Of a stretch of DNA of 64,000 bases, positions 32,926 through 44,366 are shown one piece after another. Under the pieces are notes generated by a model. It worked only from the letters and a program-made list of their open reading frames with translations, did no database searches and was not told the DNA's origin. Each line of letters opens with the position of its first letter. The stretch's first letter is position 1. The position numbers and the translations under genes were made by a program. Source of the DNA: Erinaceus europaeus (Eukaryota; Chordata; Mammalia; Eulipotyphla; Erinaceidae); assembly GCF_950295315.1 (NCBI RefSeq), contig NC_080179.1, forward strand, positions 72,600,615-72,664,614, given 5' to 3'.

Positions 32926-33604
32926 TCTTAGTTTATAAGAATACACATGTTTGCAAGTGTAGTTTTATACCTCATAAATGCATATTACTCTACACTCACA
33001 ACCAAATTACCAGTACCCTTCATCAAAGTTCACGGGACAAGCTCGGTCCTGGGGTCTAGTCCCTTCCTTCCCTTTGGTAACATCAGGTCTCCAGTCTGAG
33101 TCCACAGGTTTGGTTTTTGCTTGTTTTTCTTGATTTATTTGTTCCCCCTACTTGTGAGTTCATTTTATATTTTCATTTTTAAACAGCACCCTTTAATATT
33201 TCTTGTAGAGCTGATTCAGTGGTAATGAATTCTTTTAACTGTTATTTGTCTCAAAAGATCTGTCACTCATTCACACTTAATTGATAACCAGGCAGCATAG
33301 CAATGCTGAATTTCCTTTCCATTAAAAATTTTGAATATATCCTGTCGGTACTATCTAGCCTAGCCTTTAGAATTTCCCTTGGAAGTCAATTGATAGCCTC
33401 TAGGATTTCTCTTACAAATGGCTCTCATTTTTTTTCTAGCAGCCTTCAGAATCTTCTCTTTATCTTTGTTCTTTGCCATTTTAATTATTATGTGCCTTTG
33501 TAAACTTAGCTTTCTATTAACCAGTTAGATTAATTTTAGATTGTAAAGCTTCCTGGATCAAAAGGTCTTTATCATTCCTCAGATTGGGAATATGAATTTT
33601 TTTT

Positions 33605-33816
33605 TTTAGAATCTTTATTATCTTTACTTATTAGATACAGCCAGAAGTGGAGAGGGAAGGAGAGATAGAGAGGGAGAGAGACAGAGAGACACCTGTAGCC
33701 CTACTTCACCACTTGTAAAGCTTTCCCCCTGCAGATGGGGACCAGGGCCTCAAACCTGGGTCCTTGCGCATTGTAGCATATACACTCAACCAGGTGCATC
33801 ACCACTCAGCCCCTGG
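33605..33816 (-). mobile_element. Older ERI-subfamily SINE
   Basis: GCCCTACTTCACCACTTGTA, TTCCCCCTGCAGATGGGGAC, box B complement CCTCAAACCTGGGTCC and the head complement ending ACCACTCAGCCCC. Confidence 0.85.
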
Positions 33817-33834
33817 AATTGTCTTTTTTTTTTT

Positions 33835-34062
33835 TTAATATTTATTTATCCCCTGTTGTTGCCCTTGTTTTAGTCCTTGTTGGATAGGACAGAAAGAAAT
33901 GGAGAGAGGACGGGAAACAGAGAGGGGGAGAGAAAGACCTGCTTCACTGCCTGTGAAGTGACTCCCCTACAGGTGGGGAGCCAGGGCTTGAACCGGGATC
34001 CTTACTCAGTCCTTGCACTTTGCGCCACCTGCGCCTAACCTGCTGCACTACTGCCCGACTCC
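33835..34062 (-). mobile_element. ERI SINE
   Basis: Antisense copy; the CAA-rich 3' segment is shortened (GCCCTTGTTTTAGTCCTTGT). Box B complement GCTTGAACCGGGATCC is intact. Confidence 0.9.
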
Positions 34063-34486
34063 CAGTATTGTCTTAATGAGTATTATTTTAAGTATTCTCT
34101 CCCATTCTCTTCCTTTTTTTCCATTTGGCACCTTTATGATGTGGATGTTCCTCTTCATTTTGTCCCATAGTTCTCTTATATTCTTTTCATCTGTTTTAGT
34201 TATTGTTTTGCTTGTTTTTCTTGATACTTTCCCCTACTCTTCCCTCTGGTTCACCACTTTGATCTTGACTTGTCTTTCTGTTGGTGAACATTTTTACTGT
34301 ATTATTTTTTTAATTCAGATACTGCATTCCTTGCCTAACTTAGGTCTGTTAAAACTTTTCTCATACTTTCTTGGACTTTGTTGAGGCTTTCTTCCATTGT
34401 ACTTCTCATCTCATTTCAGTGACTGTGCATAGGATCATGTTTTTTTTTTTAATGATTTAATTTTTAATTAGAGAAATAAAGAGAAG

Positions 34487-34514
34487 AACACATACACACA
34501 CACACACACACACT
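34487..34514. repeat. (AC)n microsatellite
   Basis: Short CA array ending ACACACACACTCAC. Confidence 0.9.
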
Positions 34515-34891
34515 CACGGTTTTAATGTCTTCTTTAGAAAGTACACACAGCTCTGTTGATTTTGGTGTTTGCTTCTAGTAACTGGCATGGTGAAACAGTA
34601 TGGTTATTTCTTGTCAGTTGCTTTGTTGCTCTGTGAGAACCTAGACCCAGAGACCTGTGTTTTATTTTGATGTCTACATGAAACTTAAGAGTTGCTAGAG
34701 TGAGCCCTCGGTTTAGATTTTGACAGCTCTGGAGCTGACCAGTAAAAAGATCTGTGAGCTGAGAGTTAGGAATCTACAGAGTACTGTTGCTATGGAAACT
34801 GTATTGCACTGTGACTTCTCCCTGAGCTTCAGCAGTCTGTCAAAAGTAGAGGGCAGGCAATAGTCCAGACTTTTTCTTCCACCTTTTACTA

Positions 34892-35229
34892 TTTTTTTTT
34901 TGCCTCCAGGGTTATTGCTGGGGCTCAGTGCCTGTACCATGAATCCACTGCTCCTGGAGGCCATTTTTTCTCCCCTTTGTTGTCTTGTTGTGGTTATTAT
35001 TGCTATTGTTAATGTGGTTCGTTGTTGGATAGGACAGAGAGAAATGGAGAGAGGAGGGGAAAACAGAGAGGGGGAGAGAAAGACAGACACCTGCAGACCT
35101 GTTTCACTGCCTGTGAAACGACTCCCCTGCAGGTGGGGAGACAGGGGCTCAAACCAAAATCCTTACACCAGTCCTTGCGTTTTGGGCCACGTGTGCTTAA
35201 CCTGCTGCCCTGCTGTCCAACCCCCCCCC
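34892..35229 (-). mobile_element. Long-form ERI SINE
   Basis: CCTTTTACTA is repeated at 34882-34891 and 35230-35239. Contains the long-form segment TTGCCTCCAGGGTTATTGCT and CTCCTGGAGGCCATTTTTTC. A C-run (35221-35231) replaces the extreme head. Confidence 0.9.
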
Positions 35230-35707
35230 CCTTTTACTAATTTATACTCTTAATTTCCATACACTTTTTGTAGGATTGTAGCTCTAGGGAGCACTACAGA
35301 ATAGGTTAAGGAGCAAAACATCTCTGAACCAGCCCCAGGGACTTTTATTGTGGAAACTGAATTCCCAGGTGTGGTTGTATACTCCAAGGCTCAGTTCAGA
35401 ACTCCTGCAAACTTCTATCCATGAAGTACCACTCTGGTTGCTTGTCAGTTTTTTACAGTTCTTAATTCCCATTTTACTTTGCTGCAGATATGTAGGAATA
35501 GGATTGTGGTGGAGGGGTTTTTGCACAGTCTATCTCTGATTGCCAGACCAGAATCCTGTATCAGTATCTCTTCTACTTGTGGCTTATTGTCCCATGGTGG
35601 GATTTTTTTAAGTTCTTATGAGATTGTGATTTCATTTTGTGTGTGTGCCCCTTTTTCTAGTCTTGGTGTTGGTCTGTCTATTTCTAAGAAGAGATTCTCT
35701 TCTCCTT

Positions 35708-35937
35708 CTTTTAATTGATTTAATAATGATTGACAAGACCATAGTATAAGAGGGGAACAACTGCACACAGTTCCCATGACTAGAGTTCCACATCCCATCT
35801 CCTTCATTGGAAGCTTTCCTGCTCTTTATTCCTCTGGGAATATGGACCCAGGATCATTATGGAGTGCAAAGGTGGAAAGTCTGGCTTCTGTAATTGCTTC
35901 TCCGCTGGACATGGGCATTGGCAGATTGATGCATAGA
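35708..35937 (-). mobile_element. L1 3' UTR fragment
   Basis: TTGATTTAATAATGATTGAC, AGTATAAGAGGGGAACAACT, TATGGACCCAGGATCATTAT and CTCCGCTGGACATGGGCATT. Only the last about 230 bp of the element. Confidence 0.8.
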
Positions 35938-35939
35938 GA

Positions 35940-37240
35940 GTTAGTTTCTGTGTGTGCTTTCTGTGTGTTGCTGTAGTCTTGTTATCAGAATGTTGGGAGG
36001 AGAGATATACAAACTGTGTTAATCTGTTTTCTCCTACTTTTCTTTATTTTTAAAATAAAGCAATTTATATGAAAACTACTTGATATGAAATATGTTCTCG
36101 TGTTTACTTGTTTTTTAATGATCGAACTATTCTTTCTTTGAGAATGAAATGAACTGTAAATTTCCTGGACAGGTTTGGTATTCTTATAAACTTTTACAGT
36201 AGATGTGCTAATTTACTCACTTTTTAACAGTGATTCCCCAAATCCTTCAAATATGTTTCCTTACTCTATTTTTATGTTGACCATTCAAATATAAATTGTG
36301 CATATATATTTTATTAAAAATAACAGTCAGTTTACCAATATTTTTTGTAGAATTTTTTTTTTTTTTTGGTAATCAAGACATACCATTTTAACACTAGGAA
36401 AATTTTTTTTGGCAAATTAATAATGGTTTATACGACTACAGGACTGCAGTGAGACAAGATTTTATTTTCTTTTAGTTGAAATGCATATGATTGCTTTTGT
36501 CAATTTAAAAATGCAAATTATCAGCAAATGATTCTTCTAAAAGATCCTACCTGCATCTCACTTCTGTTTCAGAAAAATTTAATCCCACTAAATAATATGT
36601 TAGGCATTTATAGTGGCTTCCAGATAAAGGTGGTAAATTTTATAGTGTTCCATGTTATTAAATTATATTGTTTACTGTGATTACATGATCTTGCCGCTCA
36701 GCCAAAAGACTCAATAAATGAAGGATGACCATTTCAGCATTACTCACACATGTGATAATATTACAGTTTTAGACTGGCAGCTGCTCTTGAAGTTCTCACT
36801 GCTTTTTTTGGTGTTTGGACTAATGCTTTTTAATTTTGCAGCTAATCAGAAATAGTTGCTTTAAAGATACTATGTCTTTCTAATGGAGGTGAGAACACAG
36901 ATGGATCTCACAAGAAATTCCCAACCTGCTGGTTGTTGGAAGATTTCTTTGTCACTCTCTTTCTTTCTGCTTTAGTATCTTTTATCGATGAACATAAATC
37001 TGACACCCTGAAAATGGTACTTTTTATAGATAGTTGTAAGTGAAAAGATAGATATAAAGAAACAGAATGATGAGATTTCCCTGTTTTCCCTCAAGACTTA
37101 GGTCGTGGAATACACAGAAATGGAAAAATGAGAACAGAAATGACTATTAATTAGCTCATAGTAAGACCAAGTGTTTTCATGATATGGAAGCATAGTGGAA
37201 TCAAAAATTAAGAAGAAAAAAAACCCATCAAGAAGGCATT
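35940..37240. other. Unassigned AT-rich sequence; weak exon candidate inside
   Basis: No repeat recognised. At 36842-36888 a possible 47-bp exon is bounded by TTTTAATTTTGCAG and a GAG|GTGAGA donor. It holds stop codons and two ATGs and could only be UTR or the first codons of a CDS. Support is weak. Confidence 0.25.
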
Positions 37241-37242
37241 CT

Positions 37243-37440
37243 TTTCATGTTTTTATTATTCATTTTTTTTAGGACAGAGAGAAGTTGACAGGGTAGGGAG
37301 AAATAGAGATAAAGAGACAACTGCAGTACTATTTCACTTCTGTGAAGCTACCTCCTTGCAAGTGGGATCAAGGGTCTTGAATTTGGGTCCTTACTCACTG
37401 TAATGTGTGCACTCAACCGGGTGCACACCACTTGGCCCCT
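37243..37440 (-). mobile_element. Degenerate ERI-family SINE
   Basis: GGACAGAGAGAAGTTGACAG body, GCTACCTCCTTGCAAGTGGG, GTCTTGAATTTGGGTCC at box B and CAACCGGGTGCACACCACTT at the head complement. Confidence 0.7.
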
Positions 37441-37444
37441 TAGC

Positions 37445-38570
37445 AAGGCAGTCTTTATTTTCATGTTTCTATATGGTCTTAGAGAAGGTACTTACTGTCT
37501 CCTGTCTACGAGATGTCACTTCCCAGCCCCATTTGCTATTCTACATTTTTAGAGAGAGAACAAAGCACTGCCAGACCATCTAAAGATTTCCATTTTCACC
37601 CTTTCTGCTGCTCATGTATCGCTGCATGGAGATCTACACATGGCGGGGGGGGGGGTGTAAGCTCTATACTTGCGGGGAGGGTGATGTAATTTACAACTGA
37701 ACTTTATTCAGGGTCCATCTCCAGGGCCCTTCTTTAAGTAGTGAATGACTGGCTATATTGTCAGGTTGTGATTACAGATATCCTTTCAAGTACCGCCATT
37801 TAGAATTTAAGAGTGGTCTGATATATATTTTTTTTTGTACAGCAAATAAATGACAGAAGTGTGTGTGTTGCATTTGGTTTCTTGAACAAAATAAATTAAA
37901 TTTCCCTTTAAAGGTGAAGTTCTTGGAAATTAATTAGGACCTTTAGTATGTGAACTACCCCTTGCTTGATCCTAAGATAAATGTGTAGACTCAAGTTTGG
38001 ACGGATCTTGTGTTATCAATAAATGCACAAGTTTAAAACTCTGGTGTCTCAATAACTGCAGGTACATAATTTTTGTAACTAATGGTTTGTCATGAGGGTT
38101 GCAGTGATGGTGCATATAATGCACTGATTATTTTGCTTGCTATGCAAGCTCTCAAAAATGCTGGTTGTATTTAACATATGCCCCACTTCTTCAAAAATCC
38201 TCTACTGGCATTTATTGTGACAGGCTTCTAGTAAATCTAGCCTGCTTAACTGATTTCCAGAATAAATTCTCAGACTTGGAAGAGTTATTGTAAGGAATAG
38301 CTGCAAACTTTGATCCCAGGAGACTGTAAATAAGTTACAAGAGTCAAAGAGAGAACTGATACTAAGCAAAATAGAAAGGCAGTAAACTTTTTCCTTTTTT
38401 TTTTTTTTGTGAAGTGGTTTAAGAGAGAAGGTAAATATATGAAAGCAAAGCTGTAACTTAAAACAAATATTGCATCATAATATTGTACACGTTGCTGTGT
38501 TTAACACTGAAATGCCATAATGAAGGGGAATGTGCATCTGACTTAGGAAAAGGGGGAAAAGATGTTTTTC
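37445..38570. other. No gene recognised
   Basis: Unassigned. Includes a G-run at 37645-37655. No supported exon. Confidence 0.35.
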
Positions 38571-38574
38571 TTTT

Positions 38575-38903
38575 CCATTTTTTTTTTTCCTCCAGGGTTA
38601 TTGCTGGGCTCGGTGCCTGCACCATGAATCCACTGCTCCTGGAGGCCATTTTTTTCCCCTTTTGTTGCCCTTGTTGTAGTCTTGTTGTGGTTATTATTGT
38701 TATTGTTGCTGTCATTGTTGGATAGGACAGAGAGAAATGGAGAGAAGAGGGAAAGACAGAGAGGGGGAGAAAAAGACACCTGAAGACCTCCTTCACCACC
38801 TGTGAAGGGACTCCCCTGCAGGTGGGGAGCCAGGGGGCTCAAACCAGGTCCTTGCGCTTTGCACCATGTGCACTTAACCCACTGCACTACCACCCGGCCC
38901 CCT
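38575..38903 (-). mobile_element. Long-form ERI SINE
   Basis: T-rich left end, TCCTCCAGGGTTATTGCTGG, CTCCTGGAGGCCATTTTTTT, complete body and a head complement ending CTACCACCCGGCCCCC. Confidence 0.9.
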
Positions 38904-39271
38904 CTTTTTTCTTTCTCCCCTTCTTTATCATCAGTGCTCCTGAGGATATTTATCATATGTTCTTAATTAAATTGATTAGTTCTCCCCCTTTATTTTCCCT
39001 TGGGGGTATCCCCCCCTCTTTTGCTGCAGGGTCATTTTAGACCATTTTGTTTGATTCCATAGCTCGTGAGAAGTTTTTTTTTTTTTTCCTCCTTTCAGTT
39101 AACTGGTAAAAAGAGGGAGTGGTGGGTAGAGAAGGAGCATTCCATTTCTCTGTCGTCTGTACACTAAATGAATGCACACCCATGTCCTCACACATGCTGA
39201 TGTTCATGCTCCAAGACCCTGAGCGAGCTCCTGACCCCTTCTCTTAGTATTCTTTTTTTTTTTTTTGGCAC

Positions 39272-39728
39272 CAAGATTAGGGCATTCCTCTAACAAATAC
39301 CAAGTCAGAAGAAGAAATCCAGAAATTAATTCTATTTATTATAACGGCAAAAACAATAAAATATCTAGGAATAAACCTAACAAAAGAAGAGAAAGACTTG
39401 TATACTGAAAATTGTGAGTCACTATTCAAGGAAATAGAAAAACACAAAGAAGTAGAAAGATATTCCATGGTCACGGGTTAGAAGAATTAACATCATCACA
39501 ATGAATTTACTAACATAGTACCCAGAGCCATATACAAATTTAATGTAATCTCTATCAAGGTCCCACTCAATTTTTTTTTAGAAGAATAGAACAAAAGCTA
39601 CAAATGTCAATCTGGATCTAGAAAATACCTAGAATTACCAAAACAATCTTAAGAAAAAAGAACAGAAATGAAGGCGTCACACTCCCAGATCTCATTTGCA
39701 GACTTTTGAAATATATCAGGACTAATTG
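39272..39728 (+). mobile_element. L1 ORF2 fragment
   Basis: Internal ORF2 sequence: ATAAAATATCTAGGAATAAA then CCTAACAAAAGAAGAGAAAG, TACTGAAAATTGTGAGTCAC, and ATCTCTATCAAGGTCCCACT. Frames are broken by stops and indels. It lacks both element ends. Confidence 0.85.
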
Positions 39729-40034
39729 TTGCATATGACCTACAACTTCTTCAACTCCAGAAACATCTTTAGTGAAATAGTAGTTTAAAAAAATTATTCA
39801 TCACTAATGATTGTTATATTTTGTGAAAAAGTTTGGTGTTCTACATTATTAAATTATGTATCATTTATTTTGTATTACAGTAAAATTATTGAAATAAATC
39901 ATTATTGTGCTCCTTGCCACTGAGATAATCTAGTGTTACGTAAACTTGACACTAGGTTCTCAACATGCGTTTGCTTAATTTATTTTTGTTTTTGTTGCTT
40001 TTCCATCTTGTTGTTTTGTGTGCCATCTGGATGT

Positions 40035-40112
40035 TGTTTGTAGTTGAAGCTGGGGCTTCACCTCTGTAGGCTCACTTTTTGAGAGAGAGGGAGAGAATTT
40101 GAGAAAAAGACA
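40035..40112 (-). mobile_element. Left part of an old SINE split by an LTR
   Basis: GA-rich SINE body (GAGAGAGAGGGAGAGAATTT). The continuation, with box B region GGCTCAAATCTGGGCC and head complement GCCAACTGAGCTGTCTT, is found at 40526-40625 on the other side of the LTR. Confidence 0.55.
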
Positions 40113-40118
40113 GAAACC

Positions 40119-40519
40119 TGTTGGGTATTGTGCAGATACCCTCAGGGCATCACCCATTCCCGGGAGAGCTGAAAACCAAGCTTCCCAGAGTGCCATGTTT
40201 CCTGCTCCCCCTTCCCATTCCCGCCAGAGCTGTTACCCTATCCCTGAGTGCCTTGTTTCCTAGCCAATCCCGTCCCGACTTGCCACTTCCGGCTTTTACC
40301 CTATGAAGCCGGATGCTGTTCCGGGTTAGCCCTCTTTGCCCCTTGTTCACCTGTATCTGACGCAGAGACGCATAGTGGGAGGCAGCCATTTTGCTAGCTC
40401 CTCGTGGCCCGAACTGTTGTACTCTCACCCAACTCTGAGGTCCCCATGTGAATAAAGATTTGTGTTCCCTCTCCACTCTGATCTCTTCTCTCTCCCCCAT
40501 CCCATGATGCAACTGGACA
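40119..40519 (+). mobile_element. Solo LTR, 401 bp, exact 6-bp target duplication
   Basis: Starts TGTTGGGTATTG and ends ACTGGACA, with GAAACC duplicated at 40113-40118 and 40520-40525. AATAAAG near 40451 is the polyadenylation signal. GC-richer than its surroundings, with a GCAGCCATTTTGCTAGC stretch near 40382. Its sequence is not obviously related to the 25- and 28-kb LTRs, so it is a third ERV family, probably also class II by duplication length. Confidence 0.93.
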
Positions 40520-40625
40520 GAAACCAGAACTTGCCTCAGCGCTTTAGTACTCTAGGAGGCTCAAATCTGGGCCAGGTGCATGGCAAACCAGGTGTCTTGC
40601 CAACTGAGCTGTCTTGTCTTTCTTA
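40520..40625 (-). mobile_element. Right part of the SINE split by the LTR
   Basis: Continues the SINE interrupted at 40112. The duplicated GAAACC belongs to SINE sequence (ACAGAAACC...). Confidence 0.5.
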
Positions 40626-41041
40626 CCATGTGAATACATATTAAAATACATTAAGACCTAAAACTTTATTAGAAATTTCAGCGAATCTGGGAAGAATGTC
40701 TACATGAGAAATTTTTACCATTGAGGGATAATTCTTGCTGTGTCTAGGAACCTTGGATGAGGTTGACCATCTGAACCAAGGTTGTAGTAAGTCATAGATA
40801 GTTAATTTCTCTAGTGGTGTTTCATCTGTCTGCTAATGTGGTATGCTACCTGTAATTTCATATAGTGGGAGATAGCCTGTGGGTAATTAATCTTATATAT
40901 TTTAATATTACATTCACTTTATTTAATCAGTAATTTAGAACTCCCAAGCATATTCTGTATAATTATACACATCAAGTAAAGGTATACATATATTTAGCAT
41001 ATATGATTGATTTTGCCATGTAAGTTGTTTTTTTCATTTTA

Positions 41042-41192
41042 GGTTTTATTATTTATTTACATATTTATTTATTTACCAGAGCAATGCTCAGGTCTGGCCT
41101 GGCTTATGATAGTGCAGGGGATTGAACCTGGGGTGTTGGAGCCTCAGGCATGGGGTCTCTGCATAACCATTATGCTATCTACAGTAGACCTT
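41042..41192 (-). mobile_element. Second-family SINE
   Basis: T-rich tail, CAGAGCAATGCTCAGGTCTG, GGGGATTGAACCTGGGGTG at box B and CATAACCATTATGCTATC at the head complement. Confidence 0.75.
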
Positions 41193-42006
41193 GCCAAGTA
41201 GTTTTGACTAGCACAATTTACAGTTGTATTGGTGTTTGTCATAGGCTGGTCTAATCCCCACTAGGTGTGTGGGCATTTGTGTATTTGAATATTGGTACAT
41301 TTTTTTGTGTTGACCAGGTTATTTTTTAGTGTGGATCTCATGATTTTCAGTGAGTATTATCAAACTGAATATGTTTAGTTACTCTATAGTAATTCTGATA
41401 TATTCTTGATTTTCAGATGCTTATTAACTATAGAGTTTGTTCTGACCTTTTATTGCACCAGTTATAAGTTTTAGTCCAACTTTTTAAAAGAGTTTCTTTA
41501 TCTCAAATCTTACAAGGTTTAAATCCGTTGTTTTGACTTTTGGGACAATCTGGAAACTTTCTACATACCCTGTGATTATGTCATTCCATCCCACACTTAC
41601 ACAGCCTTAGTCATATTTTTTTAACTGATGCTGTTTTCAGTCTATTATTTTTTAATAATCTACATTTAGTATATGTCATGGAAAATTTTATCTTCTGGTT
41701 TTAGTCCAGTTGTATTGTGTACCTCAGTATTTTAATGTAGTTCTGTAAATGTTCACGCACTTTGTATAAGCTGCAGGGCTCCATCTCACAATAACTGGAG
41801 ACATTTCACTGTGGGACAATGAAGTCCTGTCCCATTTTAATACAGACACCGCTTCCGTCATTGGTTTAGGAAATGATTCCCTGCTAAACAGTCACTATCC
41901 GTACTCAGTTAATAATATGTCCATGGGTTTTGGGTCCCAATTAATTTAAATACTTTGTGAACGGACTTCAGAAACTGCCAACATTTTATTAAGACAACAT
42001 ACTTAC

Positions 42007-42223
42007 CGGATGGATTTTCAGCAGTGGATACATGTTCAATGCATTTAACTGCCGAGTGTTTTTGCAGTTCTAAGTCTCCAGGGTCCACTAGGCAAAATCC
42101 TTTTCCTGTGTGTCTGCACTCTTGCTCATGATCATTTTCTTTCAAGCTTCCCTTCCTGAAGTTTCCCACCGTTACAAGGATGATGTTCTCATTCCTGCTT
42201 TTGAGTTGTATTTTTTTTTTGCT
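42007..42223 (-). other. Candidate coding exon on the minus strand
   Basis: Read on the minus strand, a pyrimidine-rich acceptor (TTGTTTATTTCAG) precedes a 217-bp segment that ends in a near-consensus donor, CCATCCG|GTAAGTATG. One frame, starting at the first exon base, stays open for all 72 codons and would leave phase 1. Composition looks protein-like, with three Cys (in ECRHTGKGFC and AVKCIEH) and no low complexity after an initial Lys run. The frame continues open past the donor to 41909. I recognise no family. A run of 10 A near the 5' side, and the lack of any neighbouring exon, argue for caution. Confidence 0.35.
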
Positions 42224-42311
42224 CTGAAATAAACAACATCTGGAAAATAGAGCTTCATATTTTCATAAGACCATGTTATTGTATCAAGAAAGGACCTCTT
42301 GTACTATCAAC

Positions 42312-42430
42312 AAATGTCTGGGGACATTGCATAATGGTTATGCAAAAAGACTTTCATGCCTGAAGCCCAAAGCTCACCAATCCCCAGCACCACAATACAG
42401 CGGTTGACCTCTGCTATGATAAAAACCAAA
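42312..42430 (+). mobile_element. Second-family SINE, sense
   Basis: GGGGACATTGCATAATGGTT head, CCAATCCCCAGCACCAC at box B and a truncated tail. Confidence 0.7.
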
Positions 42431-42869
42431 CCAATGTAAATGTCCTCATTCTATCTGAACAGTAATACAAATTGATGAATGATGAACACTTTAGCACATT
42501 ATTGCTACCTTACAGCATTTTTACTTTCTGTATCAAAGTTAGTCAGCAAAATAAATAAATAAATAATAATAAGTCATGTGTTATTTCTGGCTGTATTTTA
42601 TAGGAAAATGTGTACCTTAATTGTTCCTTTACCACTGTGAAGGGGTTTCAAGGACAGTGAGATTCTTCAGCATTTAGCTCTGATGACATGCTTGGCTGGT
42701 TGCCATCAAGCAAGTCATTCAAAGGATTTAAGAATTCTAGTGTCAGGCATGCCATGTACTTAGTGTGAGTAATACAAATCACAGATTGGACCCTGACTCC
42801 AAACTTTTTCACATGTTAGTCCATAACTTTCTCTTATTTTTAGAAGTGAAATTTCATGAGCTTCTTTCT

Positions 42870-42975
42870 TTTATTTCTTTTACTCTCTCTCTTTTTTCTT
42901 TCTTTCTTTCTTTCACTCTCTCTTTCTTTCACTCTCTCTTCTTTCTTTCTTTCTTTCCTTCTTTCTTTTTCTCCT
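42870..42975. repeat. (CTTT)n-rich pyrimidine tract
   Basis: About 100 bp of CTTT and CTCT units, all pyrimidine on the + strand. Confidence 0.93.
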
Positions 42976-42979
42976 TTGC

Positions 42980-44046
42980 TCATATCTACCTATGAATCTC
43001 TCTCTTGAATTGCCACCACACCAACACCAGAGGAAAGGAACTCCCATACAGATGCTGTGTTGTGCTTGGCCTGTTTCTTCTCCTTTCCAGCACCTTTAAT
43101 TCTATGATGTGCTGCACTTTGGACTGTGACTGTGACCTTGAATTTTAGATTTTAGTGCTGCTCAAGCTGAAGAAGGCAGAGCTTTCCTTTTTTTCCCCCT
43201 TTTCCTTCTAGTTGGTCTCTGGAGTGACATTTAGTCACTGGCATGTGTCCTCTGACCCTTCAGTTTGCTTTCCCTGGCAATGAAAAGGAGGAATTTCTCA
43301 TATTAGTGCTCATTTAGCATTCAGTAGATGTATGTATATTTGTATCTCTTCCGGTAATTTAATATTTCCTTTCTTAACTTTCTAAATAGTTGATTTATGT
43401 CAACAGTATTTTGACTTTCATAGATTAGTCCTTGCAGGACGCCCATCCGGATTCTTTTTTGTGCACTACCTAGCAAGATGCCCCACACAATTAAGTCTTT
43501 ACTGCATGGTTTTGATTAGATTGCACATGTACACATAGCTCCCGTGGGCTTTCCAATGCAGTGAATGCAACTTTGGAAAATGCTGCAATTCAATAGGATT
43601 TAGGTCAGTCACATTGCTAGCTGGCTTTCTCAATAAGCAAGCTGAAAATCCCTTTCCTCTGTGCTGTAGTAATACTCTCCTTGTGATGATTTTTTTTTTA
43701 CCCTTCTTGCATGCATCCTATTGTCAGCTTGTCAAAGATGTGCACTTTATGTATTCCTTGTCACACTCACTGGGTATTTGTAATGGCAGTGTCTTTATGT
43801 ATTTTATTTTATTTATATATTTTTTTTTATCAGAGTGGCCCAAGCATTCTGTTATCCTTGCCCTGGATAAAACATGGGACATGTTTGCATGGGACAAAGG
43901 GCACAAACTTTAAGACTCGAGGGTGGATGAAGCTGTCATCCCTTCTGCCCCCTAGTCAAAGCTATGCACCCTTGCCTAACATTTTTTTTAAAAAAAATAC
44001 AGCTCTCTCACATCTTGTAGTCCATGATAATTGCCACATGGGCAGT
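42980..44046. other. No gene recognised
   Basis: Unassigned. Overlapping 60-116-codon frames at 43.6-44.1 kb have no recognisable domain. Confidence 0.35.
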
Positions 44047-44062
44047 AGAAAGATCCCTTGAA

Positions 44063-44350
44063 GGGAGTCTGGCGGTAGCGCAGCGGGTTAAGTGCATGTG
44101 GCGCAAAGCGCAAGAACCAGTGGAAGGATTCTGGTTCAAGCCCCGGCTCCCCCCCCTGCAGTGGAGTCACTTCACAGGCAGTGAAGCAGGTCTGCAGGTG
44201 TCTGTCTTTCTCTCCCCTCCTCTCTCCATTTCTCTCTGTCCTATCCAACAACAACAACATCAGTAACAACAACAATTATAACTACAACAATAAAACAACA
44301 AGGGCAACAAAAGGGAATAAATAAATAGCAAAAAATATTGGAAAAAAAAA
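44063..44350 (+). mobile_element. Young ERI SINE with exact 16-bp target duplication
   Basis: AGAAAGATCCCTTGAA at 44047-44062 and 44351-44366. The head GGGAGTCTGGCGGTAGCGCA keeps its CpGs, the box B region is TGGTTCAAGCC, and the end is an A-rich tail with CAACAAGGGCAACAAAAGGG. The best sense copy in the window for defining the subfamily. Confidence 0.97.
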
Positions 44351-44366
44351 AGAAAGATCCCTTGAA

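Larger units (their letters stand above)
32930..35704 (-). mobile_element. Ancient L1-like sequence, broken by SINEs
   Basis: Segments at 32930-33600, 34066-34480, 34510-34880 and 35240-35704 read as one degraded element, for example TTCTTGTAGAGCTGATTCAG and TTTCCTTTCCATTAAAAATT followed by the GCAGCCTTCAGAATCTTCTC block. By recall they resemble the antisense 5' region of an old mammalian L1 or HAL1. The Phe/Leu-rich ORFs here are by-products. Family assignment is tentative. Confidence 0.4.

Noticed and set aside
34013..34384. 123-codon hydrophobic ORF resembling a membrane protein
   Set aside because: T-rich antisense sequence of an old L1-like element; the first codons lie in a SINE head.
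39272..39728. Possible host gene fragment
   Set aside because: Phrases match L1 ORF2 and the frame is broken.
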